Assembly: GCA_038363925.1 (NCBI GenBank)
Contig: JAQQWL010000008.1
Coordinates: 1,736,001 to 1,800,000, forward strand
Reading direction: 5' to 3'
DNA from: Apiospora phragmitis
Lineage: Eukaryota; Ascomycota; Sordariomycetes; Amphisphaeriales; Apiosporaceae
Length of the DNA stretch: 64,000 nucleotides
The position numbers and the translations under genes are program-made. The notes below the pieces were generated by a model. That model was not told where the DNA came from. It saw nothing but the letters and a program-made list of their open reading frames with translations, and did not search any database. Positions 13,001-27,200 of this stretch are shown in pieces (the first letter of the stretch is position 1; the number at the start of each line of letters is the position of its first letter).

Positions 13001-13370
13001 CTGGACGTAGAACTGGAAGAGGCTGGTGACGAAACGACGAGGGCCATGAAGGCGCAGCAGAGGGAGCTCATTGACTCTTTGCCGCTCAACAAGTAAGTAA
13101 TTGCACGAAAACTTCCCTTGAATTACTTGTTACGTACAGGTGACTGACATTTTCCGCTCTAGCTACGAAATCGAAGATGCGGCACCCGGCTGGGATGAGG
13201 CCGAGAAGCAGGTGGCCACCGCCACGAAGCGTGGTCAGTCGAACCCGGTGGTCAGCGTGAAGTCCTCCAAGGCGAAGAGAAAGGAGGGACCGTCGGCGGC
13301 CGAGATATACGAGGAGGAGTTTGGTGATAAGAAGGCCAAGAAGGCCAAGAAGTCGAGGAAGAGTCACTAG
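10013..13370 (+). CDS. kre33: RNA cytidine acetyltransferase (NAT10/Kre33), two frameshifts
   Basis: Essential nucleolar enzyme that uses ATP and acetyl-CoA to make N4-acetylcytidine in 18S rRNA and in tRNA-Ser/Leu, and is needed for small-subunit biogenesis. Three exons: 10,013-10,029 (MGRKAV), 10,119-13,092 and 13,163-13,370, with GTAAGT donors at both introns. Domains in order: the N-terminal DUF1726-like region, an RNA-helicase-like ATPase with Walker A GRGKSA (near 10,960), the GNAT acetyltransferase fold with the acetyl-CoA loop ASMGYGSRAL (near 12,030), a tRNA-binding C-terminal region, and a Lys-rich tail ending KKAKKAKKSRKSH. Two single-base deletions break it: at about 11,101-11,104 (GGTACGG, one base short) and in the G run at 11,236-11,239. 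Between them the original frame resumes in another phase. Corrected length is 1,066 residues, as expected for the family. Since the gene is essential, these are almost certainly assembly errors. Confidence 0.93.
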
Positions 13371-15283
<1,913 letters not shown>

Positions 15284-17869
15284 TTACACGGGTCAATTAC
15301 TTTCGTAAAAGATGGATGGGCAAGATTGGTTCCAGGCGGGATAGTGAAGCTCTCACCAAGGCCAAAAAAAAACCCACCTCCCACCCAGCTAAGCTCCTGT
15401 GTCGGCGCTGCGTTTTGGCTTTGGAGTCACTAGTGGGGTGCCTACAGTGGCACGACTCAAGTGTTGCATATTACATAACCCACCGTCAATAGTCTCCCAC
15501 ATCGTGTAGCATCGTGTAACTAACTGCACGTTTTCGATGGGCTGGGCTGGGAATACGAATACATAGACGGATTTGTGCCCAGCGATGTCACTGCATTTCC
15601 CGTGTTCATTCGACTGCAGTAGTAGTACGCGGTCATATGACTGACTGTCAGACTGCCTGCTGCAGTAGAACGAGAGTGAGCAGAGTTAAATTGACTACCA
15701 GCTTTCAATCTCGGGTGGTACCAGCCAAAAGCGCGAGATTTGAACGCCAACGCGCGTGGACGTTCCGGTAGGCCGGGACATCTAGAACCTCATCAAGTTG
15801 GCAGAGGGAAATGGTAAAAGATGACTGCGACGTGTTGTTTCAACCCAATAGAATGATATCATGAGGATTGCTGTTCCGGAATCGAGATCCCTTGCTTCCT
15901 GCCATGTGGCCTACCACCTGCCACCTGCATCAACTGGCTGTTCTGGTGTAGGGTGGAACTATCAAATGCAGGGGATGAGCTTCTTGCCGGAGTCGGAGAA
16001 ATTTCCCCTGGCAAGCTTCAGTTGTAGGGGCAGGGCCGCAGGGGTGTACTTGCGCCGCGGCGCGTGAGAAGACGTGCTCAACGTTGCCGCTGGCCTTGCG
16101 ATGACTGTGACCTTCTGTGACAAGTTGCAGGCTTGATTTTCTCCGTCAAGGCAAACGGTTTGTATGTATGCAAAACGCAGGAGAAGGGGCACGCGGGATT
16201 GGATTAATAAACGGACAAGACCGGAAGCAGTCACGAAAAAGACTGGAGAAATATGAAACTCGGGGATCCAGGGCAAATAGGGGGGATTCGGGAAACCTTC
16301 TGCCATTTTGCCATGTCGTGGCAGAACGTGGCTTGCGATCTTGCCGACCGCCAGGAGGCCAGCAGGGGCAAAAGGCTTAAATCGAAAAAGAGAATAAGGG
16401 AATGTAGATTGCGTTTGATCTAATTCTTGCCGTCTTGATGCATCGACATCTTCCATCTTCAAATCCATAATATGCCATAGGCTCGCAGCGTACATGGGTC
16501 CAGGTCCATGCCCACCTTCTGACATGTCCCGAGCAATGGTCAAGCAGTCAACCTGTCAGCCCTCTTCTCGATGCCAATCCGGGGAAAAAGGGATGGGCTG
16601 AGATGTTATCACTCCCATGCCCATAAAGGCACATGCTTATTCGTTGGGTTGTTGCTGTCTGGTTGTTATTGGTTCGGCTGGTGCTGCTGCTGCAGACTGG
16701 CGGCTTCAGTCAGGTTGCACAGCGCCTCTGATGCAATGTCGAATATCCCGAACCAGCGCCATCTCCATTGGCCTGAAGTCTATTGGGTGCCGTGCCAAGG
16801 TAAACAAACACACGATCGTCAGATGCAAACTCCTGGCCAGTCGCAGTCACAGTCACAGTCACAGTCACAGCAGTCAGAAGGTCCCGAAGTTTCCTCCCGA
16901 CGGGCTTCTGTTTTGCTCTCTTCTCCTCGTCGTGTTTTGAGTCGTCGAGGGTTTCACAGTCCCAATACACGCTAAGTCGTTCTCGCCCAACCAATCCCAC
17001 CAATGGACGCGACCGGTCATGCAAGCCCCTGAACTCGATAGTTTAGGAGCGCTAGCTTGCCCCCCATGAAAATATCTCCCCTAATTTCAAGGGACCGTAA
17101 TTGGGAGACATCCCACTTCGCTGGATTCCCAGGATGGGGCAAGTTTGATTCCCTCGTCGGACAGACGACGCAGCATAATTGACACCTATGTACATTACAT
17201 TACAAGAGATAATACAACCCGTCAACAAACGCGCAAATGACTTTTGGGCTTCTCCTTTCTAATTTTCGGGTCATCCGCTGTTTGCTGCTGCTGCTCTCTG
17301 AACAACTATCTTGCTCCTCCCGGCCTGTCATCTATTCATCAACTGCCACATTGTCTCATCCGTCCTGAGTCCACTCCTCGGATCGACCACTAATCAGCCT
17401 AGTTGCGCCTGCCACCCTGGCCTGAGCTTCCCAACTCCGAGGTTCCCAGTAATCCGCCCAGAGGAACGCCCATTCATCCCATCTTCTGATTCGACTTGAC
17501 TGGACAACCCAGAGCGCGTAATTTTGGCCGAGTACGACGACGACAACTTAACTATTCCACCAACACATTCGCACCTCCAAAAAGAACCTCCAGATCCTCC
17601 TTCTGGAGCACCCACACCCCGAATTAGAGGGAATGTATGTGAGATCGCTTCGCGCGACTTGCTCTTTCCCTCGGTGACGACGAGCAAATATCTCGGACCG
17701 TGTTTTACACCTGATCCAGCAAAGAAAATACATACGCTTTGCGGCCTGCACTTTCCCGCTCCTCCTTGAGGACTAAGCGCATCCGCCGCCCCCCCCCCCA
17801 AACCCCAGCAAACAACCCGACAAAAAAAGAAGAAACGGTGCTTAGGCAGCTCCTGCTTCAAACGCAATC
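15284..17869. other. Intergenic region, 2.6 kb
   Basis: No convincing gene. It separates the divergent lys12 and 17,870 genes, so both promoters lie here. The last 550 bases before 17,870 are pyrimidine-rich with poly-C (17,791-17,800), as in a long fungal 5' leader. A 193-codon frame on the - strand (15,962-16,543) shows no domain or consistent codon bias and was not called. Confidence 0.4.
16841..16876 (+). repeat. CAGTCA-type tandem repeat
   Basis: Several consecutive AGTCAC/CAGTCA hexamers lie in the intergenic region. This is a simple-sequence repeat; no function is inferred. Confidence 0.8.
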
Positions 17870-20043
17870 ATGTCGGGCGTTAAGAATCTGCGTGCCATGT
17901 TTGAGCAAAAGGGCGACAGTCCGCCAGATCGGGGGCGCTCTCCTCCCGGCAGTGCTCCTGGCAGCGTAAAACTTGGTGAGTTCGCCCTCAAGACATCCCA
18001 TCCCACACACTGCCTATCTCCTCAGAAGATGGATACGCCAGCACCTTCTCTGAATCCAATCTGTCTATTAGCCCTACAAACCTCCGAAACATTGTTGCTT
18101 TGATCTTCGCATGCCTATTTGTTCGACTGCAACAGCACTTTGTTGTTGGGAAGAGTGTGGTTTGCTGCACACCATTGCCCAGGGCCTTAGGAGCTACTCA
18201 ACTGAGGTAGACTCTACCAAACGTCATTTTTGCGTCAATCCCGAGAACAGTCCACTCTTCTCACTGCTATCTTACCATTTCCATCGCTAACCAGAACGCT
18301 CTCCTTCAGCAAACTCCCCTACGCCCTCGCAATCCCCCCGGCCTCTCTCCAAAGTGCGGATGAACTTTGTAGCCATTGAAAAGGACGGTCGCATCGGTCT
18401 ACAGCGTGATCCCAGTCGTGAATCCGTGTCTGTATCTAGCCGGAGACACAGCAACGAGACGGAATCTACCACGCCAGCTGCTGTCTCAGAGAAGAGCGAC
18501 GTTTTTGCCGACAGCATGACTCAGAACGGCGCTGCATTCAAGTCGAACTTGGCCAAAGAGCCAATCCCCGAGTCTCCCCGGCAGGCAACTCCTCCCATCC
18601 AATTTTCCCCTAAGAGAGGAATGCAGACTCCAGAGGTTGTCCCCAACTCGAATCCGGACAAGGTCACCGACGAGGAAGAGTCCAAGACCAAGCTCACACC
18701 TGGTGATCCGACCACCGCAGCTGCTGTACAGCCCAATGAAGGTTCTTCGAAACCAGCGACGAATGGCGGAGCTAAGAAAGGAACATCCCCGAGCAAGGCC
18801 AAAACATCACCAATCTCTACTACTGGAAGGACGGCCTCCAGGGGTCCCAAGTCGCCAGCAGTTGCCCATGCGCCCAAGCAACCTCCGGCGGAGACGAAGA
18901 AGGGATCATCGGTTCGAGGAACGAGTGCTAAACCCACCACCCCTCAGAAGTCTGGCCCTCCAGCAAAGAAGCCTGCTGCGCTGGATCTCTCGCCCCCTTC
19001 TGCCACCGGGTTTGTCAAGCCCAAGGTCAAGTCGCCCACCCGGCCTGCCAAACTTCCAGCCAGCCTCACGACGCACACAGCTGCCTCGGCCCAGAAGACT
19101 GGCGCTCAAGCTCCAGCTCCAGCTGCAGCTGCAGCTCCCGCACGCCAGACTCACTCTCGAACGTCTGGCAACCACCTTACTGTCAACCACGGCGCTGAGC
19201 CGCGACCTCGCAGCAGAAACAGTGCTACAGGACCTACCACGGCCGCCCCTAAGACCCTGAAGCGCCAAAGCTCGACCATCAACCGGCCGCGGCCCAGCAT
19301 CGGACCTCCCCCCCAAGTCCATGGCTAAGGACCACCCCGTGACCAAGAAGGAGGCCCACGTCGACGAGAGCTTCCTGGAGCGGATGATGCGACCTACGCA
19401 GGCCAGCAAGAGCAAGACGACGGAAAAGGCCCCGATAACACCGCCTAAGAAGCAAAGCGTGCCGTCCGCCACCAAGAAGGCGTCTGCGGCAAAGGATGGC
19501 GATTCGCACGCCAAGAGAGCGACAGCCAAGCTCACAGAATCGACCAAGGCCAAGGGCAGCCCCGCCTCCAAGAAGCCGGCAGCAGCGAAGGCGACCGCGA
19601 CCAAAACCCAGCCCTCGGCAAAGGAGGTTGCTCCAGTGGTTGCTCAGGCGGCGAGTGCTGAGACTGCTATTGGGGCAGCGGCTGTGTCAAAGGACACTGC
19701 TGTCACTCCTGTTGTAGAGAAATCGGAGCCGCAGGCAGTGGAGGCGGTTGTCGAAGCGGCGGAGAAGGACTCAGAAGAGTCGAAGGAGACGGAGGAGACA
19801 GCCGTCAAGGAGCCCGAGACGGTCGAACAGGCGAAGCTGACGAACGGCACCAATGGTGTCCAGGAGACTACCGCCCCATCTGTGTCGGCAGATCCTCAGG
19901 AAGTGAAGGATGTTGAGGATGTCATCCAAGAGGTTCCTGCTTCCAAGGCCCAGGAAAGCAACATGCTGGCCCCGGCTGCTGAGATTACCCCGGCCAAGAC
20001 CGAAGAAGTCTCTGCGGATGCCGCAGAGCAAGAGACGTACTAG
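17870..20043 (+). CDS. Intrinsically disordered Pro/Ala/Lys-rich protein (one frameshift)
   Basis: Conserved-looking filamentous fungal protein of unknown function. Exon 1 (17,870-17,975) starts MSGVKNLRAMFEQKG. A 319-base intron (GTGAGT...CCAG) is followed by exon 2 from 18,295, which continues RSPSANSPTPSQSPRPLSKV and then FVAIEKDGRIGL, the only globular-looking motif. The remainder is low-complexity: many SP/TP/KSP sites, Lys/Ala-rich stretches resembling histone H1 tails, an Ala/Pro run near 19,100-19,140 and an acidic C-terminus. The C run at 19,307-19,314 holds seven Cs where six keep the frame; with six the protein reads through IGPPPKSMAKDHP to the stop and totals 617 residues. Composition suggests a scaffold or cytoskeleton/chromatin-associated protein with many phosphorylation sites, but this is inference. 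No signal peptide or membrane segment. Confidence 0.7.
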
Positions 20044-21053
20044 GACAACAGACATACTAGGAAGTTTAACGAGGTCAAGACGGTTTCCGCATGGTTCGGC
20101 GGACGGGTCTTCTGGGTGTAGGTTGGGGGTGTCTTGATACATGTCATTTGTTGTTTTCTCTGCGGACGGTCAATAGTCCGCCACCTTTTATTGAGGCTCC
20201 TTTTTTTCTCCCGGCGTTTCGTGTACGGCGAAGGCGCAGATGATACCTTTACACATCTTTCTTCTTCCGAGCAAATAGGGGGTTGTCGTTTGTCTGTTTG
20301 TTTCTAGACATTGGGGGTAGGTGACGTTGGGGATAGTGATTGAAACGATAAGGGACTTTGTAAACAAACCACTGTTAATTCAGAGTGCATAGCTCGCCAC
20401 CAGAGATGCTTTGCCCCGAAGGCGGCGCAAGAGTAGCATAGTAAAACTCATGAGGGGGTTGTATTAGCATAGCATAGTTTAGTCAGAATGGATATATTCT
20501 TCTCGCGGGGACAGCCATAGCATCCAGTCTATCTATGTAAACGTCGTCAGCTCTCGAAGTCGCATACTTCGATGGCTTAGGAATAAGTAGGGGGGTATTT
20601 CTTCTTTTGATAATTTCGTACGATGCACATGAAGTTTGCACTTATACAGTAATTGTTACAGCTAGCTCTCTAAGATTCCTCCTCGCCTAGACGGTGTCCC
20701 TACCCGGGTTGCTGGTTGGCCGGATCCATGAAGACTTCCTGGCTTGGCCGCGTTCTGGCTCAGCCAAGTACGAAATATCATACACTCGTCCATCCTGCTA
20801 TACCCGAGTTGACTGGCTCCATAAGACCTTGTCCGTCGGGCTTGCTGTTTGGCACACAGATGCCCGGCCCCATCCATATCCTGATCCCTGAAGAGGTGCC
20901 CCAATGGACGCTTGAGACTTGGACCAATTGGTTCTTGAGATAATGCAGACCAGCCCACTCCTCTTGCTCTCTCTCTCACACAGGTTCGTGACTCTTGTGT
21001 CTCATCAACGCCAGATCCCCTTTCCATTTACTCTCTCTTCCTGTCTCCTTACT
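20044..21053. other. Convergent intergenic region
   Basis: About 1 kb between convergent genes holding both 3' UTRs. A 121-codon frame on the - strand (20,662-21,027) has no family signature. Nothing else recognised. Confidence 0.4.
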
Positions 21054-21551
21054 TTACGGCCCGGCCCGGCACAGGACCAGACCGCCCAACTTCCGCTCGA
21101 GGGCCTCGCGCACCTCCATGACGCCCTTGGACGTGCTCACGAACAGGCACTCGCCCATGTTAAGCCCGCGCACGTTGACGCGGCCGTTGGTGTCCCAGCC
21201 GCGCGCGACGCGCTCGAGGTCGGGCAGCTTCATGGTGATGGGCCGCTTGGGCGTCGAGATGGCCTGCATCTTGCGCAGGACTGGCTCGTTGTTGCTGTAC
21301 TTGAGGCCCACCCACAGCCGCTGATGCGCGATGTTGGCCGTTGTGAGGGGTTCGGGCTCGTACGTCGAGAGCGACGTCGGGTCCGGCGGCGTCGCGCCGC
21401 CACGCGTCACGAAGGAGAGGAAGCCGGCTTTCTGCATCGAGAGCAGCACGGCGAGGTTGTACTTGGTGTGCGGGGTCGAGGTTAGGCCTAGGCGCGCTTT
21501 GCTGGCGTTTTGCATGTGGCTGCAGAGGTTGGCGATTTTGGGGAGGCCCAT
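21054..21551 (-). CDS. mrps8: Mitochondrial small-subunit ribosomal protein uS8m
   Basis: Component of the mitochondrial ribosome small subunit; uS8 binds the central domain of 12S/16S-type rRNA. The start at 21,551 (MGLPKIANLCSHMQNASKAR) is chosen because it matches the usual beginning of the fungal protein, where the N-terminal helix with an HMQNA motif opens the S8 fold. An in-frame Met 35 codons upstream would add a Pro-rich, unconserved stretch. The C-terminal S8 core has TPKRPITMKLPDLERVARG and GLNMGECLFVSTSKGVMEV. Length is 165 residues, normal for the family. It is one of the few genes here with no indel and no intron. The next ATG-containing gene lies divergently about 800 bp away. 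Confidence 0.9.
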   Translation of the reverse strand: MGLPKIANLCSHMQNASKARLGLTSTPHTKYNLAVLLSMQKAGFLSFVTRGGATPPDPTSLSTYEPEPLTTANIAHQRLWVGLKYSNNEPVLRKMQAISTPKRPITMKLPDLERVARGWDTNGRVNVRGLNMGECLFVSTSKGVMEVREALERKLGGLVLCRAGP

Positions 21552-22344
21552 CTTGAGGGTTGGTGTGCTTTGGTGGCCTGGCGTGGGCGGCTTTTGGGGG
21601 GGGGGGGGCGGGTTTCGCAGATTGAAGGGGTATGTAGAAAGTATCTGCAATAACAACAGTCAGCGATTGACGACGGCAGTGTGGTGCTTTCTCGATGGAA
21701 TAATTGCGTACTGTACTGGGGTGCTGTGTAGACTAGGTCCCTTGGAAGTTGACCTCTTTTCGTCGGCGGAGAGATCAAAATGCTATCACGTCCTTGAGGC
21801 TATCGCCAGCATATCTCGAATTCGTTCCCCAAGAATTTCCCAGCGGCGGAAAAACTGCTGGCTCCGATGAAAGGCCACTAACTGGAAGTTTCAGTGGGGC
21901 CTTGGGGTCTTAGCGGGGTAGAGCCTCAAGCCCAGAAGCTGCCAACCCCCTGCAACCTCCAGAAATCGAACTCTGACTGGTTCGTGAGAGCTGTCGCGGC
22001 AACCCCACTACGACGATTTAAGTCGTCTCTGAGAGGGCAGTTAAGCGCTGGCAATGCTCTTGGGTTGCTTGGGACTCGACATGTCGTACCAATATTGCCA
22101 GGAGGGCGGCTCGTCCTGGATTGCCCAATGCCGTAGCTCCTGTTGCGGTCGCATCATTTATTTGAACTTGCTTTCCTTCATATTCGTTGCTTTGGTCTTT
22201 CGTGGAAGCTGTTGACCTGCTTCGAAGAATACGAGTCGCAATCTGCATATTATATTCACCATTGAGAATTGTCCACGTTTGATAATCGAGCCCTCTACCG
22301 TGAGATTCTTCTGCAGACCCCCTCTACCTACGTACTTTGCGATC
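21552..22344. other. Divergent promoter region
   Basis: Lies between mrps8 (-) and the gene at 22,345 (+) and should contain both promoters. A G run of about eleven at 21,597-21,608 lies in the mrps8 leader. No coding feature seen. Confidence 0.4.
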
Positions 22345-24278
22345 ATGGCCGTCCGGCCGGGCGAGGAGAACGTTGCGATCCTGTGAGTTTCTCAATTCAC
22401 TATCCCAGGGGGGAAAGATCGGGAGAAAGGGGCTGTGAAGACTTGTTGTAGCAGTTCGACAACTTCTTGGATTTGTTCCGAATATTGTGACTAATGTGAG
22501 AGAATCTCTCTTGCGGAAACAGTTTCGGGGACATCCATTACTTCTACGGCCCGCCGACGGCGAAGCCTCCTCACCATCGCTTCGACAAGGGATCGTATGT
22601 CTACCTGTTCGAGAATGCGAACGATCGACGTGCGCGCATCGAGGTCGCCAACCAGCCGGGCGAGGATGACCAAGATGCCTTCGATGGGTGTAAGTTGTCG
22701 TTCACTTTCCCCGTCCCCAGTGTTCCCTCAACCTCCAATCTATGGTGCGTGGTGAGAATAGAACAAAAGGCACCACGGTCAGATGATCAAGCGTATTCAG
22801 TTAATATACTTAATGCTACGCTCGTTATTTCTGAGAAAGGTTGTTCTGACTTGCAAACCCATCTTGCGCCTCTATAGTCTTAGATCATGCCCATCTCAGA
22901 TACTCCTACAAGCAGCAATGCCTCGTGACCATCACAGTTGGGGACGGCGTACCCGATCAGTCGCAATGGCATCTACCGACGTACGACCCTCACAACCAGA
23001 ATAAATACCACTACAAGCTGCACTCGCTCGACATATACTTCTGGACGCAGAACGACGCCCTGCAGTTCGTCAACGGCAGCCGGCGCGTGCTGCCTGCGCA
23101 CCAGGTCGAGGTCCTGGACGAGCCCGGTCCACCGCCACAGCAACAGCAGCGACAGCAGTACTCTTCCCCGCATCATGACCCGGTAAACCCCCTGGTGAAC
23201 AAGCTCGAGAGAGCAGTAATCTCAGAGCCTCCGCGATTCGGTGCTGGGACTGCCGGTCCTATACAGGCACCGGCACCCATGCAGGGCAGCAGGTCGACCC
23301 CTCAGCAACAGCAGCAGCAAGGAATGGCGGTCCCGACCTTCGACCCGCCGCCCGTCTCGGCGGTGCACGGGAGCAGCAACACACCCGAGTCACAGGCGAG
23401 CTTCAAGCCCATGGCCTACAACCCGGCGGCGCCCGCCGCGCCGGAGCAGATCCGGCACCGCGAGAAGACGCCGCCGCCACCCGAGGACGACGGCCTCGAT
23501 CCCTTGCACGCGGCTGTGGCGCGGGACCACCAGCCGCAGTCGGTCCCCTATACGCCGGGCTTCTGCGGAGGCGGCCCCATGAGCCCTGGCTACGGCATTG
23601 GGGTGGGAGGTCCCATGAGTCCTGGTTTCGGGGGGACCCCATGCGGCAGCGGGCCCTATGAGCCCAGGATTCCCACCTACCGCGACGGGGCCTATGAGCC
23701 CAGGATTCCCACCTACCCCAGGATTCCCGCCTACCCCAGGATTCCCACCAAGCGCCGTCGCAAGCCCCGGCTTCCCGCCCTCGCAGTTTGGCACACTGTA
23801 CCGCAGCGCCACCATGCCCGTGACGTCGGCGGCCCAGCAGCAGCACCAGCAACAATACGGCCTCGCCTCGCCCGGCCTCCCCAGCCCGAGTCCCTACGGT
23901 GGCGGCAGCGGCGCGTACCCGGGCTCGCCCGGTTTCGCGCCTCCGCCCCCGCCTTCCTTCTCCGGGCCACCCGTGTCGGCGACGAGCACGCCCGCGAGCC
24001 TGCAGAGCCCGGGCCTGTCTTCGCCCCCGCCGGGCGGGTACGCCAACTACAACTACACGACGAGTAACCCCTCAGGCGCAGGAGGAGCGACGGACTACTC
24101 GATCCACTCGCAGGTGTACCGGCCCACGGAGCAGGAGGCCGTCCACCGCAAGGGCGAGAGCGGCGGCAGCTACCGGCCGCGGTCGGGCGAGGAGCGCAGC
24201 AAGCTGGGGCAGAACGCGGATCGGCTCGAGAGGGGGGTCACGGGCATGTTTAAGAAGCTGGAGAAGAAGCTGCTTTAA
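22345..24278 (+). CDS. Conserved fungal protein with Pro/Gly repeat tail (one frameshift)
   Basis: Function unknown; the pattern is found in filamentous ascomycetes. Three exons are inferred: 22,345-22,382 (MAVRPGEENVAI), 22,523-22,689 and 22,878-24,278, with donors GTGAGT and GTAAGT and phase kept throughout. Residues 1-150 look globular (GDIHYFYGPP; RFDKGSYVYLFENANDRR; YHYKLHSLDIYFWTQNDAL). The remainder is disordered and Gln/Pro/Gly-rich, with a run of GFPPT repeats near 23,660-23,760 (GPMSPGFPPTATGPM, then PGFPPT units). The C-terminus VTGMFKKLEKKLL is a predicted amphipathic helix. A six-G run at 23,629-23,634 has one G too many: with five the frame continues from SPGFGG into the repeat. 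Corrected length is 534 residues. No signal peptide is visible, so it is probably cytoplasmic or nuclear. Confidence 0.7.
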
Positions 24279-27200
24279 GTGAGGAGAGGAGAGTTTGATT
24301 AGGCGACCGGTTCGATGATGATGTGGGGGTAGAATATATATACCTAGCTAAGCAAGTTGGCTGTTGTTACTTATGATTACGAAGAACTAAATGAGCGGAA
24401 TGAAATTGATTACATGATACACAATGATATGGCTGACTAGCTGGTCTGACTACCTGTGAGCTCCTGGGCAATGTGATGATTATATGACTACTCACTATGA
24501 TGTGCTCTATCCTATCTGCCGTGTCTTCGCTCTCTCTGTCGATCAGCATCCTATGGGAACCAAGAGTATTGAACCAAGTGTCCTCGAAGGAAAGGCTTGA
24601 TATCAGCGACTGGGTCCAGGTTATATATGTATGTAAAGCCCTTCGATTGTATTAATTGAATACCTCTCGACTGTGGTCTGCCTGTCTGTGCCTTGTGTCC
24701 AATGATGATAAATTGCTAGCCAAGCCAACAAGGTAAGACGAGTTTCCATTGTTCGGCTATCTCGGTCCTCGATGCTCATCTTGCCTCCTACCCAACTGGC
24801 AGGGTCGTAAGCACTCTAATACGCGATGATACGTCGTTCTCTCCCCTTACCACTGTTTCCGCCTTGGGAGATAAACATGATAGAGAAGAGGTCAGGGAGA
24901 AAGTAAAGGCGACCATGCTTGGATTCGTACCAGCATCAAAGTCAAAAAACACGGCTTCGCGAAGGTATCATTGATAGTGTATACATGGTATCGACTTTGA
25001 CAGCGAAGAGGAAGCAGAGCGATTGGCTTTCCGTTCTATAGGCCGGCTTTCTGCTTCAAAGGGTGTCGCCACTGGACCCAACTACATACATACATACAGA
25101 CATCGCCAGGGAACGCCAACCCAATACCAAGAGAGCGATACCTGATCGACAGCGAGACTTCTCCATTCTCGAAGGTACTGCCACCCAGGGGAGTTGGCTA
25201 CAAAGTCGTTCACAACATGAAAGTGTTGCATTCTAGCCCCCAAGGTGTGTACGCGGCGCGTATGTATGCACGTAGGAGGATTTGTCCGATGTGCCACGTG
25301 CTGGCTGTGTGGGAGGGAGGGAGGGAGATGGACAGAGAGACTTGGCGTTTAATTTGATAAAGAAAAGAAACCCTGCGCATCACATCTATCTGATGGTGGG
25401 ATATTCCATCCACCCCTTCTCGCTTCTCAGCCCCCATCCAGGGTCTAAACCGGAGGGTCCGCCGTTTAAAATGCGCCGATGTGCCTTGCATTCGGATTGA
25501 TTAAAAAGTCTACGGCGCGACTTGACTTGCAAGCTGTGCCTCTGCTTTGGAGAAGGGGACCCCGGAGTCCGTCATAGTAATCAGGAGAAACGGGGACGCA
25601 CGGGGCCGTACATACACATGCGATGTGGTATCAGGTCTCACAAGTATTAGGCTTGTGCAGAGTCGTATTATGCATCGGCATCAGGGCAGGGGCCTAAATG
25701 CATTCTGCGCCTCGCCTCACGTATATAGGCAGATGCAATGCCACATCCTGGGCGCAGCTTTCCACCCGGGCCGGCGCGTTTGAAAGGAAAGAGACCAACG
25801 AGCTCGGATGAACTGGCATCGTTCAATTGGGGTCCACTCCGCACTCCGCACTCCATCGTTTCGCCGGGGGCGAGGTGTTTAATATATCCCTACATATTCT
25901 CAGTGCAATCCTGGGGCCGCTCACATGCAGTTGTACATATATAATTGCTTACAGTTTACATACCTGGCAGGAGGCATCCAGTGTGGCCGTTGTACTACCT
26001 ACAGGTAGGTACTTCACGTATTACTGCTCTGCTCGGTATTGTTCTTTCGTCTCACGAGATGCTCGTTGCCGCCGAGCAGCTAATGCTTGGGGCACGAAAA
26101 TCACGATGGCCAGTGAAGTCGCTGCTTCTGGCACTCGCTTGCTGACATACGAGTAAGATTTCTTTGGGCACGCCCGGGGGGGGGGCAAAGCTGCTCCCGT
26201 ATCTCCCATAAAGCCACCTTCGTTATGGGGAACGTTTCTCGTGATCAGCCTTATGAGGAATAGTACGAGATCAATCAAGGCTCGGCAAAGTGAACCATGC
26301 CAATTTCTAATAACGTGACCGGGGAGTCAATTTCCTACATGTAGATTGAAGGCCGCTGACGATGCTGATTAGAGGCTGCAAGTCCGAGATCACGTCCCCG
26401 AGATGAACAGCTCATCAGTTGCATGTCTCTCTGATCTTCCGTCGAGTCGCCGGTCAGCGGGCAAGCAAAAAAAGCATGGTCACCAAGAGAGCTGCAGTTG
26501 CTAAAGACGTGGTGCCTCGGTCCCGTTGATTGGTTCGTGGCGTGATGCATGTCTAAGACCTCCCCCGCCCCCCGGGCCAGCTGAAGTGAGGGTGGGCCTC
26601 GAAGGCCGATTGTTGGCGGGCGCCCAGGAAGGGGGAAGGACGGTCGCTCTTTTGTATGTAAGGTACAAATAAGGGATCAGAGACATCAAATCGAAGCGGA
26701 GACACACGATGTCGCCGTCCTTCCCAGGAGTAGTACCTACAAGACCCGAGAAATTGTCACGGTAAGCTTACGTTTGATGAGTACCGAAAGGAGCAAAATG
26801 GGCAAACCGAAACGCGGTGCGACCGAAGACCAACATGACGATGATGACGAGGACTGGAGACGAAGGGGGAAAAATAAGAGCAAAACATGCGTCCCTTCTT
26901 CTTAACGTTACCTTCTGTCCTGCCACGATACAATCGCAGTGTTCTGTTTGCCCTGCCACACGCCATCTGGGGGGAAAAAACAGGGAAGTCTACCGAGATT
27001 TCGTGCATCGAATCGGGGCAGTGACTTTCAAATCGCAGGGGGGTCGGACCTGGCCCAGCCACTGCCCCACGGGAAGTCTTTCTACCTCTCGGCGTCTGGT
27101 GCAGATATCAACCTCATTAGGCAATAGGCATTGATTGCAAAGGGCATGAGGGCATCCACTGTCTGCCTCAATTTGAGGAAACTCTACCGGAAATTCGACC

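Noticed and set aside
10013..13370. kre33 as two separate genes or a pseudogene
   Set aside because: Both frame breaks are one-base losses, and the corrected protein has full family length with all motifs.
15962..16543. 193-codon - strand open frame
   Set aside because: Long but without a recognisable motif or codon bias; probably chance in a 2.6 kb intergenic region.
17394..17867. 157-codon - strand frame opposite the 17,870 gene leader
   Set aside because: Arises from the pyrimidine-rich leader read on the other strand; no protein-like features.
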